This document shows positions 1 through 7,494 of a DNA stretch of 24,732 nucleotides, piece after piece (position 1 is the first letter of the stretch; every line of letters begins with the position of its first letter). The notes beneath the pieces were generated by a model. The model ran no database searches and was not told the origin of the DNA. It saw only the letters and a list, made by a program, of their open reading frames with translations. The position numbers and the translations under genes are program-made. The stretch comes from CAIWHR01 sp040006895 (GTDB lineage Bacteria; Pseudomonadota; Gammaproteobacteria; Burkholderiales; Casimicrobiaceae): the NCBI GenBank assembly GCA_040006895.1, contig JBDTWB010000043.1, positions 1 to 24,732 of the forward strand, read 5' to 3'.

Positions 1-98
1 CGGATGTCGTGCGGATGTCGTGCGGATGGTGCGCGGATGCCGGCGGCATGCAACTTGCTGTACACGACACAACCGGCACGACACCACCGGCACGACAT
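1..98. repeat. Short direct repeats at the window edge
   Basis: An 11-base unit, CGGATGTCGTG, occurs twice in tandem (1-22), followed by two degenerate copies starting CGGATG at 23 and 34. Further on, ACCGGCACGACA occurs at 72-83 and 86-97. CACGACA in the second set is the complement of TGTCGTG in the first, so the two sets could pair. They flank a possible -24/-12 promoter. The array is cut by the window edge, so its full extent and role are unknown. Confidence 0.4.
44..59 (+). promoter_or_regulatory. Candidate sigma-54 (-24/-12) promoter for the hemerythrin gene
   Basis: CGGCATGCAACTTGCT has GG (45-46) and GC (57-58) separated by exactly 10 bases, inside a TTGC element, as in the sigma-54 consensus YTGGCACR-N4-TTGCW. 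Transcription would start near 70, about 115 bases before the start codon at 186. A second site of the same form lies upstream of the lipoprotein at 4298. A sigma-54-dependent activator is encoded nearby at 2504-3844. The match is by eye and unscored. Confidence 0.45.
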
Positions 99-185
99 GA
101 CTGGTGGCTGAGCGAGGAGTGCTTTGCGTCGTCCGGCGGCAGACCCGCCACGCGTCTTCCGAACGTTCAATCCGAAGGAATTGCA

Positions 186-1175
186 ATGCCCACCACCCGT
201 AAATCCGCAAAGCGCACCGCAAACAAACCGGCCGTCGGCAAAACCTCGGCCTCGGCGCGCAAGACCACCCGCAAAGCCGCCACCCGCAAGCCGTCGACGT
301 CGCGCACCTCGACGCAGGGTCGCGGCGACCCACGGCAAAGCGCCAGGGGCAGCGCGGCTGCGCGTCGTGCGGCGGGACCTTCCACCAAGGCAGGATCTTC
401 CACCGCCAAGCGGGCGAACCGAAGCACCCGCGGCAAGGCGCCGAACGCCATCGAGCTGTTGACGAAGGATCATGGCGAGGTCAAAAAAATGTTTCGCAAG
501 GCAGAACGCATGGATGCGGATGACCCGGCACTGCGGGCATTGGTCGAGAAGGCGTGCGCCGCGCTCACCCTGCATGCCGAGCTTGAGGAACAACTTTTCT
601 ACCCGCCGTTACGGGAAAAGGATCCCGATGCGATCGCCGAGGCCGCTGTCGAACACGACGTCGCCAAGGATTTGATCGCGCAACTACGATCGATGTCGGC
701 GGGTGATGAGCGCTACCAAGCTACCTTCAAGGTGCTGGGCGAATACGTCGGCCATCACATCGAAGAGGAGGAAGGCGAGATCTTTCGCCTCGCCAAGCGC
801 GCCAAGCTCGACCTCGCGGCGATCGGCGCCGAAATCAAGACGCGCAAGGAAGGGGCCGCGCGGGTGGATGGCAGCGCGGACGGTGACCGTGCGGCGGCAT
901 CCCGGGATGCCGCTCGCAAGGCTGCGCGGGGGCCGGGACCGGCTCACCGCGCCCCAGCGGGTCGCGAAGCATCTGCCGCGGACGACAACTCATCCGGTCA
1001 CGAGTCTGACCCGATGCCCGAACGCACTTACGGACGTACCCACGGTGATGTCGCGGAGGACACCGAGCAGCCGGGTCGCAGCGGTCGATTCGCGGGCGCG
1101 GTCGAGGATGACCCCGCCGATACCGAGGTGGACGTCGAGACCCCCCGTGACGCGGCGCGGCGCAACGCCCACTGA
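186..1175 (+). CDS. Hemerythrin HHE-domain protein with basic, histone-like N-terminal tail
   Basis: The ATG at 186 follows a GAAGGAA ribosome site; the reading frame is open upstream to 9, but that stretch is not protein-like and overlaps the promoter. The product has 329 residues. Residues 1-85 are Lys/Arg/Ala/Ser/Thr rich, like histone H1-type or AAKR tails. Residues 88-215 form a hemerythrin-like four-helix domain with the expected ligand pattern: H96, H130-xxx-E134, H157, and H190/H191 followed by E194-E195. Residues from about 220 are a low-complexity hydrophilic tail. Family members bind a diiron centre and O2 or reactive oxygen/nitrogen species. The basic tail suggests nucleic acid or polyanion binding, which is an inference. 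The -24/-12 site upstream suggests sigma-54 control. Confidence 0.8.
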   Translation: MPTTRKSAKRTANKPAVGKTSASARKTTRKAATRKPSTSRTSTQGRGDPRQSARGSAAARRAAGPSTKAGSSTAKRANRSTRGKAPNAIELLTKDHGEVKKMFRKAERMDADDPALRALVEKACAALTLHAELEEQLFYPPLREKDPDAIAEAAVEHDVAKDLIAQLRSMSAGDERYQATFKVLGEYVGHHIEEEEGEIFRLAKRAKLDLAAIGAEIKTRKEGAARVDGSADGDRAAASRDAARKAARGPGPAHRAPAGREASAADDNSSGHESDPMPERTYGRTHGDVAEDTEQPGRSGRFAGAVEDDPADTEVDVETPRDAARRNAH

Positions 1176-1526
1176 GACGACGCGACTCCCCCTGATCACG
1201 CCGTGTTGCCGCGGATCGGCAGGTCCGCTCATGCGGCACGAGGGGTAATTGCGTCCCGGAGCATCCTGTAGCATGGGGTCCGGGCGCGCCCGCGCAGGAC
1301 AACCGCACTCCGGTACCCGCTCGGTACCGGTGCAGGCTCAATGCGAAGGCCATTTCCCCTCGGGCGAAGTCCGGCAGCGGCTGTGGTGATCGGCGACTGC
1401 ATGCCTCCACCCCCGGCCCCACGCATCGAATTCCCTGATCACCCCGAGAACACCGGATCCCGATCGATGGATCTTTACCTCCGCCCTCACTCAGACCATC
1501 GTCGTACATTTACCAGGAGCGCAACC
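1176..1526. other. Intergenic region with an 8-bp perfect hairpin
   Basis: No gene is supported in these 351 bases. A perfect inverted repeat, CCGGTACC (1310-1317) and GGTACCGG (1323-1330) with a 5-base loop, could fold into a stable hairpin. It has no T-run after it, so it is either a weak terminator for the hemerythrin gene or a regulatory site for the DUF4142 gene. No -24/-12 site with correct spacing was found ahead of the DUF4142 gene. Confidence 0.4.
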
Positions 1527-2198
1527 ATGACTCGCTACCACGTCGCTGCCTCGTGCGCAGCGCTTTTTCTCGCTTTATCGTCCAGCGTTCAGGCGCAGGG
1601 CGCGACTGCCCCGACCACGGCGCCCAGTGCCACTGCCGCCCCTGGCGCGACCGCAGCACCCTCGACCGACGCGACGCCGGGCTCGACGGCCGACCGTTCG
1701 ACGAAGCGCCGCGGCGGCGCAGGCGGGTCGAGCCTCGATCGGTCCGACCGCATATTTCTACAAAGGGCGGCGCAAGGCGGCCTGAAAGATGTCGAGTTTG
1801 GAAAACTGGCGGCTGCAAAGGCTTCCGATCCAGCTGTGAAGGCGTTCGCGGAGCGGATGGTCAAAAACCACGGCGAGGCCAATAAAAAACTGATGGACGT
1901 TGCCCAATCCAAGGGACTCGTGCCACCTTCCGCGATCCGTCCGGGGGATCAACGTGATCTTGGGAAGCTGGCAAGCCTGAGCGGTGCGCAGTTCGACGAC
2001 GCCTACATGAAAAACATGCTGGCCGACCACAAGGCCGACGTGAGGGACTTCGACAAGCACGCCAAGCGCGCCGATGATCCGGACGTCAAGAAGTTTGCCG
2101 CAGACACCCTGCCCACACTGCAGGAGCACTTGCGCATCGCCGAGGAGACCTACGCCAAGATGGCTGGCGGCAAGAAGGGCGCGAGCGCCAGGAAGTGA
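1527..2198 (+). CDS. Secreted DUF4142 protein
   Basis: The start at 1527 is chosen because CCAGGAGC (1513-1520) sits at ribosome-site spacing and a signal peptide follows at once. The product has 223 residues. Residues 1-23 are a Sec signal (hydrophobic core AALFLALSSS, cleavage expected after VQA). Residues 24-60 are an Ala/Thr/Pro linker. Residues 68-210 match the DUF4142 helical domain, a ferritin-like family of periplasmic proteins, with the typical runs AAQGGLKDVEFGKLA, AFAERMVKNHGEANKKL and LADHKADVRDF. Biochemical function is unknown; members are often stress-associated. It stands alone on the plus strand and converges with the response regulator. Confidence 0.85.
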   Translation: MTRYHVAASCAALFLALSSSVQAQGATAPTTAPSATAAPGATAAPSTDATPGSTADRSTKRRGGAGGSSLDRSDRIFLQRAAQGGLKDVEFGKLAAAKASDPAVKAFAERMVKNHGEANKKLMDVAQSKGLVPPSAIRPGDQRDLGKLASLSGAQFDDAYMKNMLADHKADVRDFDKHAKRADDPDVKKFAADTLPTLQEHLRIAEETYAKMAGGKKGASARK

Positions 2199-2503
2199 AC
2201 CCCGGCACTTGTCGCCGCGACCGCAATCATCCCAGCGCACGCACTGGCACGCGCAATGGCAGCGACCTTGCCCGAGGAGCACATGGCCGAGCGCTGGGGC
2301 GCGGACACCCGCGAATCCGCGACCGTGAGAACCGACGAGGCCGTAAAGGTCGCCGCGTAGCCGCGGGGTTTGCCCCGGCTGTCGCGGGCGGCGGTCGGCA
2401 GCGGGCACACGGGATCATCGAGACCTCGCCGCGGGAGGGTGGCGGGACTCCCGACGCTTCGCCCGAACGCGCCGGTCGCGGGGCGGTCGCGACCGCCCCG
2501 CGG
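2199..2503. terminator. Convergent spacer with a perfect 26-bp palindrome (2477-2502)
   Basis: Between the convergent stops of the DUF4142 gene and the response regulator, the only structure seen is CGCGGGGCGGTCG (2477-2489) followed directly by its exact complement (2490-2502). It begins one base after the regulator's stop on the minus strand and could fold into a very stable GC stem in either transcript. There is no U-tract on either side, so it may act as a bidirectional, factor-assisted end or an mRNA 3' barrier rather than a classical intrinsic terminator. The remaining 280 bases show nothing supported. Confidence 0.45.
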
Positions 2504-3844
2504 CTACGGCCGGGCGGAATAGGCGCGGAGCCGGTTATACAGGGTCTTGATGCTGATGCCGAGTTTGCGCGCGGCCTCTTCCCGCGTCGCGCATTCCTGC
2601 AGCGTGGTAAGGATCAGCCTTTCCTCGACGGCGGCAAGCTTGGTGCCCAGCGGGATGCGGATGAATCCCGAGTGGCCGTCCTGCTGGATCTGCGCATCTT
2701 GAGCGACGCTGAAGTCGGCGATGATGTCGCCGTCGGCCATGATGAAGGCGCGCTGCACCACATTCCACAGTTCGCGTACGTTGCCGGGCCATCGATAGCG
2801 CCGCATCCGCTCGAGCACCATCGGTGCGAATGTCTTGTCGGCATTGGCCCGCCGGTTGAGATCGGCGAGGAAGTGACGGGCGAGCGCCGCCACGTCGTCC
2901 TGCCGCTCGCGCAAGGGCACGACCTGCAGCGGAAAGACCTGCAGCCGATACAACAGATCGCGGCGCAGCTTGCCTTGCTTCACCGCGTCCTCGGGATTGC
3001 GGTTGGTCGCGGCGATGACCCGTACGTCGGTCTCGATGAGCTGGCTGGAGCCTACGCGCACCACGGCACGCGATTCGAGGACCCGCAGGAGCTTGACCTG
3101 CAGTTCCGCGGGCATCTCGGTGATTTCATCGAGGAACAGCGTGCCGCCGTGGGCGCGCTCGAAATACCCCTGGTGCTGGCGGGTTGCGCCGGTGAAGCTC
3201 CCCTTCTCGTGGCCGAAGAGTTCGCTTTCGATGAGATGCGGCGAGATCGCTCCGCAGTTGATGGCCAGGAACGGCTTGGCATGCCGACGCGAGATCATGT
3301 GGATCGTCTCGGCGACGAGCTCCTTGCCGGTGCCGCTCTCGCCCATCACCAGCACAGTAGCGCCCGTGGGAGCGACCCGCGTTATTTCGTCGTAGAGTTT
3401 CTGCATCGGTGGCGACGTGCCGACCAGCCTGCCGAACCGCCCGAGCTTGCGCAACTCCTCACGCAGTTCGGAGACCTCGGCGCGGAGTTCCGCGGGTCCG
3501 GTGACACGGGACAGGATCGACCGCAAGTGGCCGAGGTTCACCGGTTTGAGCAGGTAGTCGGTCGCGCCGTGTCGCAGTGCCTCGATGGAGCTTTCCAGGG
3601 AAGCGTGGGCCGTGGTCACGATGACCTGGGTATCGGCGGACGCCGGCTGATCGCGCAGCAGGTCGAGGCCGTGACCATCCGGAAGCATCAGGTCCAGCAG
3701 CACGATCTCGGGCTGTTCGGCCATGCTTTCGCGGGCTTCGGCGAGCGAGCCGGCGGTGAGCGCCGTGAATCCCTCGGCTTCGACAAGCTCCCGCAGCGCC
3801 ATGCGGGCATCGGCGTCGTCGTCGACTATCAGTGCTGTTGGCAT
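2504..3844 (-). CDS. Sigma-54-dependent response regulator (NtrC type), orphan in this window
   Basis: The product is 446 residues, the usual length of an NtrC-type regulator. The receiver domain (1-115) has the acidic pocket D8-D9-D10, the phosphoacceptor D51 in LLDLMLPD, T77/T78 and K100. The AAA+ domain (about 138-370) has Walker A GESGTGKE (168-175), Walker B GTLFLDE (234-240) and the sigma-54 contact loop as GSFTGA (215-220), where the commonest form is GAFTGA. A Fis-type helix-turn-helix ends the protein (about 415-443). When phosphorylated, such proteins open sigma-54 promoters from upstream sites. No histidine kinase gene is adjacent. The divergent lipoprotein gene has a -24/-12 promoter and a 19-bp inverted repeat in the shared intergenic region, making it the likeliest target. 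Confidence 0.93.
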   Translation of the reverse strand: MPTALIVDDDADARMALRELVEAEGFTALTAGSLAEARESMAEQPEIVLLDLMLPDGHGLDLLRDQPASADTQVIVTTAHASLESSIEALRHGATDYLLKPVNLGHLRSILSRVTGPAELRAEVSELREELRKLGRFGRLVGTSPPMQKLYDEITRVAPTGATVLVMGESGTGKELVAETIHMISRRHAKPFLAINCGAISPHLIESELFGHEKGSFTGATRQHQGYFERAHGGTLFLDEITEMPAELQVKLLRVLESRAVVRVGSSQLIETDVRVIAATNRNPEDAVKQGKLRRDLLYRLQVFPLQVVPLRERQDDVAALARHFLADLNRRANADKTFAPMVLERMRRYRWPGNVRELWNVVQRAFIMADGDIIADFSVAQDAQIQQDGHSGFIRIPLGTKLAAVEERLILTTLQECATREEAARKLGISIKTLYNRLRAYSARP

Positions 3845-4100
3845 TGCGTCATCCGTTCGTTCGCCCCCTGAACCGAGGGGCGGGCCAGGTGAGACGTGCC
3901 CGAGTCACCGGTCAATCGGTCCAGCCGTACATCCGGAGGCGGCTGCGGATTCGTCGGGCGAACCGTTTGCCAACGTTGTGCTGGGCGTGTCCTGGTACGG
4001 CTGCACACTCCGTTCCCACCGCGAAACGACGTGCGACGCGATTGATTTGCGAAGATTTTTTTTCCGGAGCTACGACGTGCCGTGGCAATGGTTGCAAGGC

Positions 4101-4119
4101 CGCTGAAATATTTTCAGCG
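4101..4119. promoter_or_regulatory. 19-bp inverted repeat, candidate upstream activator site
   Basis: CGCTGAAATATTTTCAGCG has perfect 8-base arms around a 3-base centre. It lies about 95 bases upstream of the -24/-12 promoter of the lipoprotein gene and about 260 bases upstream of the divergent response regulator start. That is a normal distance for an enhancer site bound by an NtrC-type dimer. The AT-rich core stands out in a GC-rich region. A second, shorter palindrome, CGCTTAAGCG, lies at 4143-4152. The rest of the 3845-4297 spacer shows no gene. Confidence 0.55.
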
Positions 4120-4212
4120 CTGAGTCGCCCGCGGTTGAGACGCGCTTAAGCGATTGCACCGGAACCCGCGTCCGCAAGCCGGTAGCCGCGCGGTAGCCGG
4201 CGACCGGCTCAG

Positions 4213-4228
4213 TGGCATTGAACTTGCG
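4213..4228 (+). promoter_or_regulatory. Sigma-54 (-24/-12) promoter of the lipoprotein gene
   Basis: TGGCATTGAACTTGCG carries GG at 4214-4215 and GC at 4226-4227 with exactly 10 bases between, inside TGGCA and TTGC elements, a near-consensus sigma-54 promoter. The start of transcription would be near 4239, leaving a leader of about 59 bases before the ATG at 4298. The divergent neighbour encodes a sigma-54 activator. Confidence 0.7.
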
Positions 4229-4297
4229 AGCCAACCAGGTTGGAGGGCGGCATCGCTCGTCCGAACATCTTCCCGCACACACCAAAGGAGTTTTTTT

Positions 4298-4666
4298 ATG
4301 AAATCCAGCATCGCGCTATCCAGTGCCTTGGCGCTGGCCGTTGTCGTCGGCCTCGCCGGTTGCGACCGCAAGGAGGAGCGCACGACGGTCATCCAGCCGC
4401 CAGCGGTCCCGAGCTCGAGCAGCAGCAGCACCACTACCGCCACCCCGCCCTTGCCCCCCGCGACGAGCTCGTCGTCCGCCACCACGGCGCCGGCCGATAC
4501 CACCCCCAGCACGTCGTCTTCGACGTCCTCGACGGGCACCGGCAGCATGGCGGCGCCCGGAACGAGCTCGCCCGGCAGCATGCCGTCGACGGGCACGGGC
4601 GCGACCAGCTCCAGCACCACCGGCACGGGCACGTCGTCGTCCTCCAGCACCACCACCCCCAAGTAA
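4298..4666 (+). CDS. Small Ser/Thr/Pro-rich lipoprotein
   Basis: The ATG at 4298 follows AAAGGAG (4284-4290) and a run of seven T. The product has 122 residues. Residues 1-21 form a lipoprotein signal ending in the lipobox LAGC, with lipidation at C22. The mature part begins DRKEERTTV and is then almost entirely Ser, Thr, Pro, Ala and Gly, with no folded domain recognised. The mature start lacks an Asp immediately followed by the classic inner-membrane retention context, so membrane location is uncertain. The low-complexity tail resembles a flexible spacer. Promoter and terminator show it is a monocistronic unit, probably controlled by the divergent sigma-54 regulator. Confidence 0.8.
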   Translation: MKSSIALSSALALAVVVGLAGCDRKEERTTVIQPPAVPSSSSSSTTTATPPLPPATSSSSATTAPADTTPSTSSSTSSTGTGSMAAPGTSSPGSMPSTGTGATSSSTTGTGTSSSSSTTTPK

Positions 4667-4728
4667 TCGCGGGGTGATCGTCCCGCCGCTGCCGATCCAC
4701 GGCGCGGTACACGCGGGACGTTCGATGG

Positions 4729-4762
4729 CGCGCCAGTCGGCCACCCCCGGCTGGCGCGTTTT
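4729..4762 (+). terminator. Intrinsic terminator after the lipoprotein gene
   Basis: A 12-bp stem (CGCGCCAGTCGG at 4729-4740 with CCGGCTGGCGCG at 4747-4758, one G-U wobble) closes a 6-base loop and is followed by TTTT. It lies 62 bases after the lipoprotein stop. Confidence 0.8.
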
Positions 4763-5326
4763 CCAAGCGGGTCTCCCCGGGTCTCGTACGCCTCCGCTTT
4801 GCACCCGGCTCCCGCTCCGCGCGGGTTCGGCTCTCCGTTGGTCCGTTCGCGCGCCCTTGCTGACCGGCGCCTGGCAAGCGTACCTCCTCAGGCTGCGGAA
4901 TGCCCTGCACGGGCCAACCCGTGGCAACGCGCACGCGGACCGGTGTACGAACCTTCGGCGGGACCGCCACGATCGCTCACCCATCGGCCCGCACTGCGGT
5001 CGGTCGGGGAAGCCGGGAGCCGTCACGCCATGCCCGGCCCGCGTTTCGTGCGCGCATGAGTCGTCATGATTGCGCACGCACAGGAGAAGGCACCGCGCCC
5101 TCCGATGCGGCTCCCGGTCGTGGAACCTCGGCGCCAGCGCGACCTCCTAGTCGAGGTGAGGGGAGCCACGCGGACGCGCCGGACCACGTGGCGGGCCGCA
5201 GCGGGTCGCGGCATGGGCAGTGTGCGCCCCGCCGGCCCCCGGATTCCACGCTGCATGCCCTAGAATAGCGACAGGCAGACGCCGGCCGACGTGTCGCAGA
5301 CGGTCGCCGGCTCTGGCGGAGACAGA
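4763..5326. other. Non-coding spacer, nothing recognised
   Basis: No reading frame here has a convincing ribosome site plus protein-like composition, and no RNA gene or repeat was found. A TAGAAT hexamer near 5263 could be a -10 element for the glycosyltransferase, but no matching -35 is evident. Confidence 0.5.
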
Positions 5327-6445
5327 ATGCATCTCGTCGATACCAGCATGTTCTTCGCGCCGGAAGGTGGCGGCGTCGGTCGCTACCTTGCTGTCAAGCA
5401 CAGTTGGCTGGCAGCGCATACCCGGTGGCGGCACACGATCGTGGCACCGGGTCCGGTGGATTTCGAGGATGCGGGTCTGCGCATGGTTCACGCGCCCTTG
5501 CGCGTGCGCCATGGCTATCGATTTCCACTCACGCGTGCGGCCTGGACGCGCCGTATCGTCGCGCTCGCCCCCGACCTGATCGAGGCCGGTGACCCGTACG
5601 CGCTTGCATGGGCGAGCGCCGATGCGGCGCAACGCCTGGGCATTCCGGCCATCGGCTTCTATCATTCCGATGTCGTCGGGACAACGGCCCTGCGCGCCGG
5701 CCGGCTCGGCGAAGCATTCGCCTCGCGCTATGCGCGCGCGCTGTACGGTCGATTCGATCTCGTCGTCGCACCCAGCCGATTCGTGGAGCAGCGGTTGATC
5801 GACCTCGGCCTCGCGCGCGTTGCCTGCCAGCCGCTCGGGGTCGACGTGCACACCTTTCAGCCGGGGCGGCGGAATCCGGACCTTCGCGTCGATCTTGGAT
5901 TGGCCCCCGGAACGCGCCTGCTGGTGTTTGCCGGGCGCTTTGCGCGTGAGAAAAACCTGGATGTGCTCTTCGATGCCATGCGTATCCTGGGACGACCGTA
6001 TCATCTCCTCGTGGTCGGCAGTGGCGATGCGCCGCCCGCGCCCGCGAACGTCACACGCCTGCAGTACGAGCACGACCCCCGGGCCCTCGCCGCCATCCTG
6101 GCGGGTTGCGACGCGTTCCTCCATGCCGGTGATCGGGAAACGTTCGGCCTGGTGGTGCTGGAAGCGATGGCCTGCGGGCTGCCGGTCGTGGCGGTCGGCG
6201 GTGGCGCCATCACCGAACTGGTGCAGCCGCACGGGGTGATCGTCGGCGCCCGCGATGCGCATCGCCTCGCCGACGGCGTCGCGCACCTCTTCGCCGGCGA
6301 TCCTCGGGCCATGGGTGCGCAGGCGCGGAGCTGGGTCGAGCAGCACTACACATGGGATTCGGTGCTGCGCGGGCTCGTAGGGCTCTACACCCGCGTCCGC
6401 GGTGCCGAGGCGACCTCCCGGGACAGCGCCTATGCCGCGCGCTGA
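5327..6445 (+). CDS. GT4-family glycosyltransferase
   Basis: The ATG at 5327 is preferred over an in-frame GTG at 5291 because GGAG (5318-5321) precedes it at good spacing and the product then starts with a typical MHLVDTSMFF strand. The product is 372 residues with a GT-B fold. The N-terminal acceptor domain has the glycine-rich GGGVGRY (14-20). The C-terminal donor domain has GRFAREKN (203-210) with the basic residues that contact nucleotide diphosphate, and the E-x7-E motif E271...E279 in ETFGLVVLE followed by ACGLPVVA. It would transfer a sugar from an NDP- or GDP-donor to an unidentified acceptor. It overlaps the downstream deacetylase gene by 14 bases, so the two probably act in one glycan or glycolipid pathway. 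Confidence 0.88.
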   Translation: MHLVDTSMFFAPEGGGVGRYLAVKHSWLAAHTRWRHTIVAPGPVDFEDAGLRMVHAPLRVRHGYRFPLTRAAWTRRIVALAPDLIEAGDPYALAWASADAAQRLGIPAIGFYHSDVVGTTALRAGRLGEAFASRYARALYGRFDLVVAPSRFVEQRLIDLGLARVACQPLGVDVHTFQPGRRNPDLRVDLGLAPGTRLLVFAGRFAREKNLDVLFDAMRILGRPYHLLVVGSGDAPPAPANVTRLQYEHDPRALAAILAGCDAFLHAGDRETFGLVVLEAMACGLPVVAVGGGAITELVQPHGVIVGARDAHRLADGVAHLFAGDPRAMGAQARSWVEQHYTWDSVLRGLVGLYTRVRGAEATSRDSAYAAR

Positions 6446-7274
6446 GGTTAAGGGCGTGACACCACGCGCACCGTTGTGCATCGAGTTGCACGACGTCGCG
6501 CCTGCGACGTGGTCCCTCTGCCAGCGCATCCTTGCCCGCATCGATGCCCGCGGCCTGGTCCCGGTATCGCTCCTGGTCGTGCCCGACTATCACCATCGTG
6601 GATACATCACCCGCGACGGGGCATTCCTGCGCGCGATCAACCAGCGACTCGCGCGCGGTGACGAGATTGCGCTGCACGGCCTTCACCACCTCGACGAGGG
6701 CCCCGTTGCCCGCTCGCCGAAGGAATGGCTGCAACGTCGTGTGCGGACCCTGTCCGAGGGCGAGTTCGCGGCGACGGATGCCCGGGTTTCCGCCGAGCGC
6801 ATTGCCCGCGGTCTTGCCGAGTTCGTCGCCGCGGGTTGGCGCGGTCGTGGATTCGTGCCCCCCGCCTGGCTGCTCGGCGCGGGCGCGCGGGCCGTGCTGG
6901 ACGGCTTCGGATTCACCTATGTCGCCCTGCGCGACGGCCTGGTCGCGTTGCCTGGCTGGACGATGATCGAAACCACCACGCTTTCGTATGCTGCCTTCTC
7001 GCCTTGGCGGCGGGCGCTTTCGCGGCCGGCGCTCGCGTGGCAGCTGCAGCGGGCACCCCTCCTGCGGCCGCTGCGCCTGGCGATCCATCCCGTGGATGCC
7101 CGACACCCCGGCGTGCTCGCGCATTGGGAACACATCCTCGACGTCGCACTGTCCACGCGGGTGCCGATGCACGCCGAGCGCATCGTGGCCCAGCATGGGC
7201 ACGATAGCGGCATCGCGGATGGCGTCGCGAGGGACGTGCAGCGCGCGCGCGCCGACGTCGCATCTCGACCGTGA
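6432..7274 (+). CDS. DUF2334-type polysaccharide deacetylase-like protein
   Basis: The product is 280 residues from the ATG at 6432, which lies inside the glycosyltransferase gene. A GTG at 6456 with GAGG upstream is an alternative start. The NodB-like metal site is visible as LHDVAP (H20, D21) near the N-terminus and HGLHH (H82, H85, H86), as in DUF2334 proteins. The end of the protein has a His-Pro strand (AIHPVDARHP). Such enzymes remove acyl groups from N- or O-acetylated sugars; the substrate here is unknown. The overlap implies translational coupling with the glycosyltransferase. Its 3' end touches the ligD remnant encoded on the opposite strand. Confidence 0.8.
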   Translation: MPRAEVKGVTPRAPLCIELHDVAPATWSLCQRILARIDARGLVPVSLLVVPDYHHRGYITRDGAFLRAINQRLARGDEIALHGLHHLDEGPVARSPKEWLQRRVRTLSEGEFAATDARVSAERIARGLAEFVAAGWRGRGFVPPAWLLGAGARAVLDGFGFTYVALRDGLVALPGWTMIETTTLSYAAFSPWRRALSRPALAWQLQRAPLLRPLRLAIHPVDARHPGVLAHWEHILDVALSTRVPMHAERIVAQHGHDSGIADGVARDVQRARADVASRP

Positions 7275-7494
7275 TCGTCTGTCGCTGGGCCCAATAGCCG
7301 GCCCAGGGAAGCGCACACTGCGCGAGCCGCGCCTCGGTCGAGCGCAGGTTGAAGGCTGCCGGTTGCAGGCGTTCGATCCCTTCGCTCCGGTCGAGCGGCA
7401 CCGCCACGGGAGCGCCGCTGCGCGCGCGCAACGATACGGCGCGACGGCGGTCGCTCCGCGCGCATTGCGCAGGTAGTCGTGGCAGCCCGGTCGC
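7262..7494 (-). pseudogene. ligD: Remnant of the 3' end of a LigD polymerase domain
   Basis: Directly after the ku stop, the minus strand encodes HDYLRNARGATAVAPYR in one frame and, after a shift near 7430, LRARSGAPVAVPLD, later PWAGYWAQRQTITVEM, in the next. This is the conserved order at the end of the LigD primase/polymerase domain (family patterns DYLRNxRGxTxVAPYS, RARxGAPVxxPxxWxEL, DPWxxYxxxRQxL). Restoring one T (CGTTG to CGTTTG) joins the two frames. Only about 75 residues remain. The catalytic polymerase core, the nuclease and the ligase parts are absent. No start codon or ribosome site belongs to it. It marks a former ku-ligD NHEJ locus reduced by deletion. Confidence 0.72.

Noticed and set aside
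2195..3871. A 558-codon plus-strand frame across the response regulator
   Set aside because: Antisense shadow; the minus strand holds a complete receiver-AAA+-Fis protein in the same place.
4082..4097. TGGCAATGGTTGCA as a sigma-54 promoter
   Set aside because: GG and GC are 8, not 10, bases apart; the site at 4213-4228 has correct spacing.
4799..5268. Several overlapping plus- and minus-strand frames of 60-120 codons before the glycosyltransferase
   Set aside because: Arg/Pro/Ala-rich translations without motifs or ribosome sites; joining frames gave nothing recognisable.
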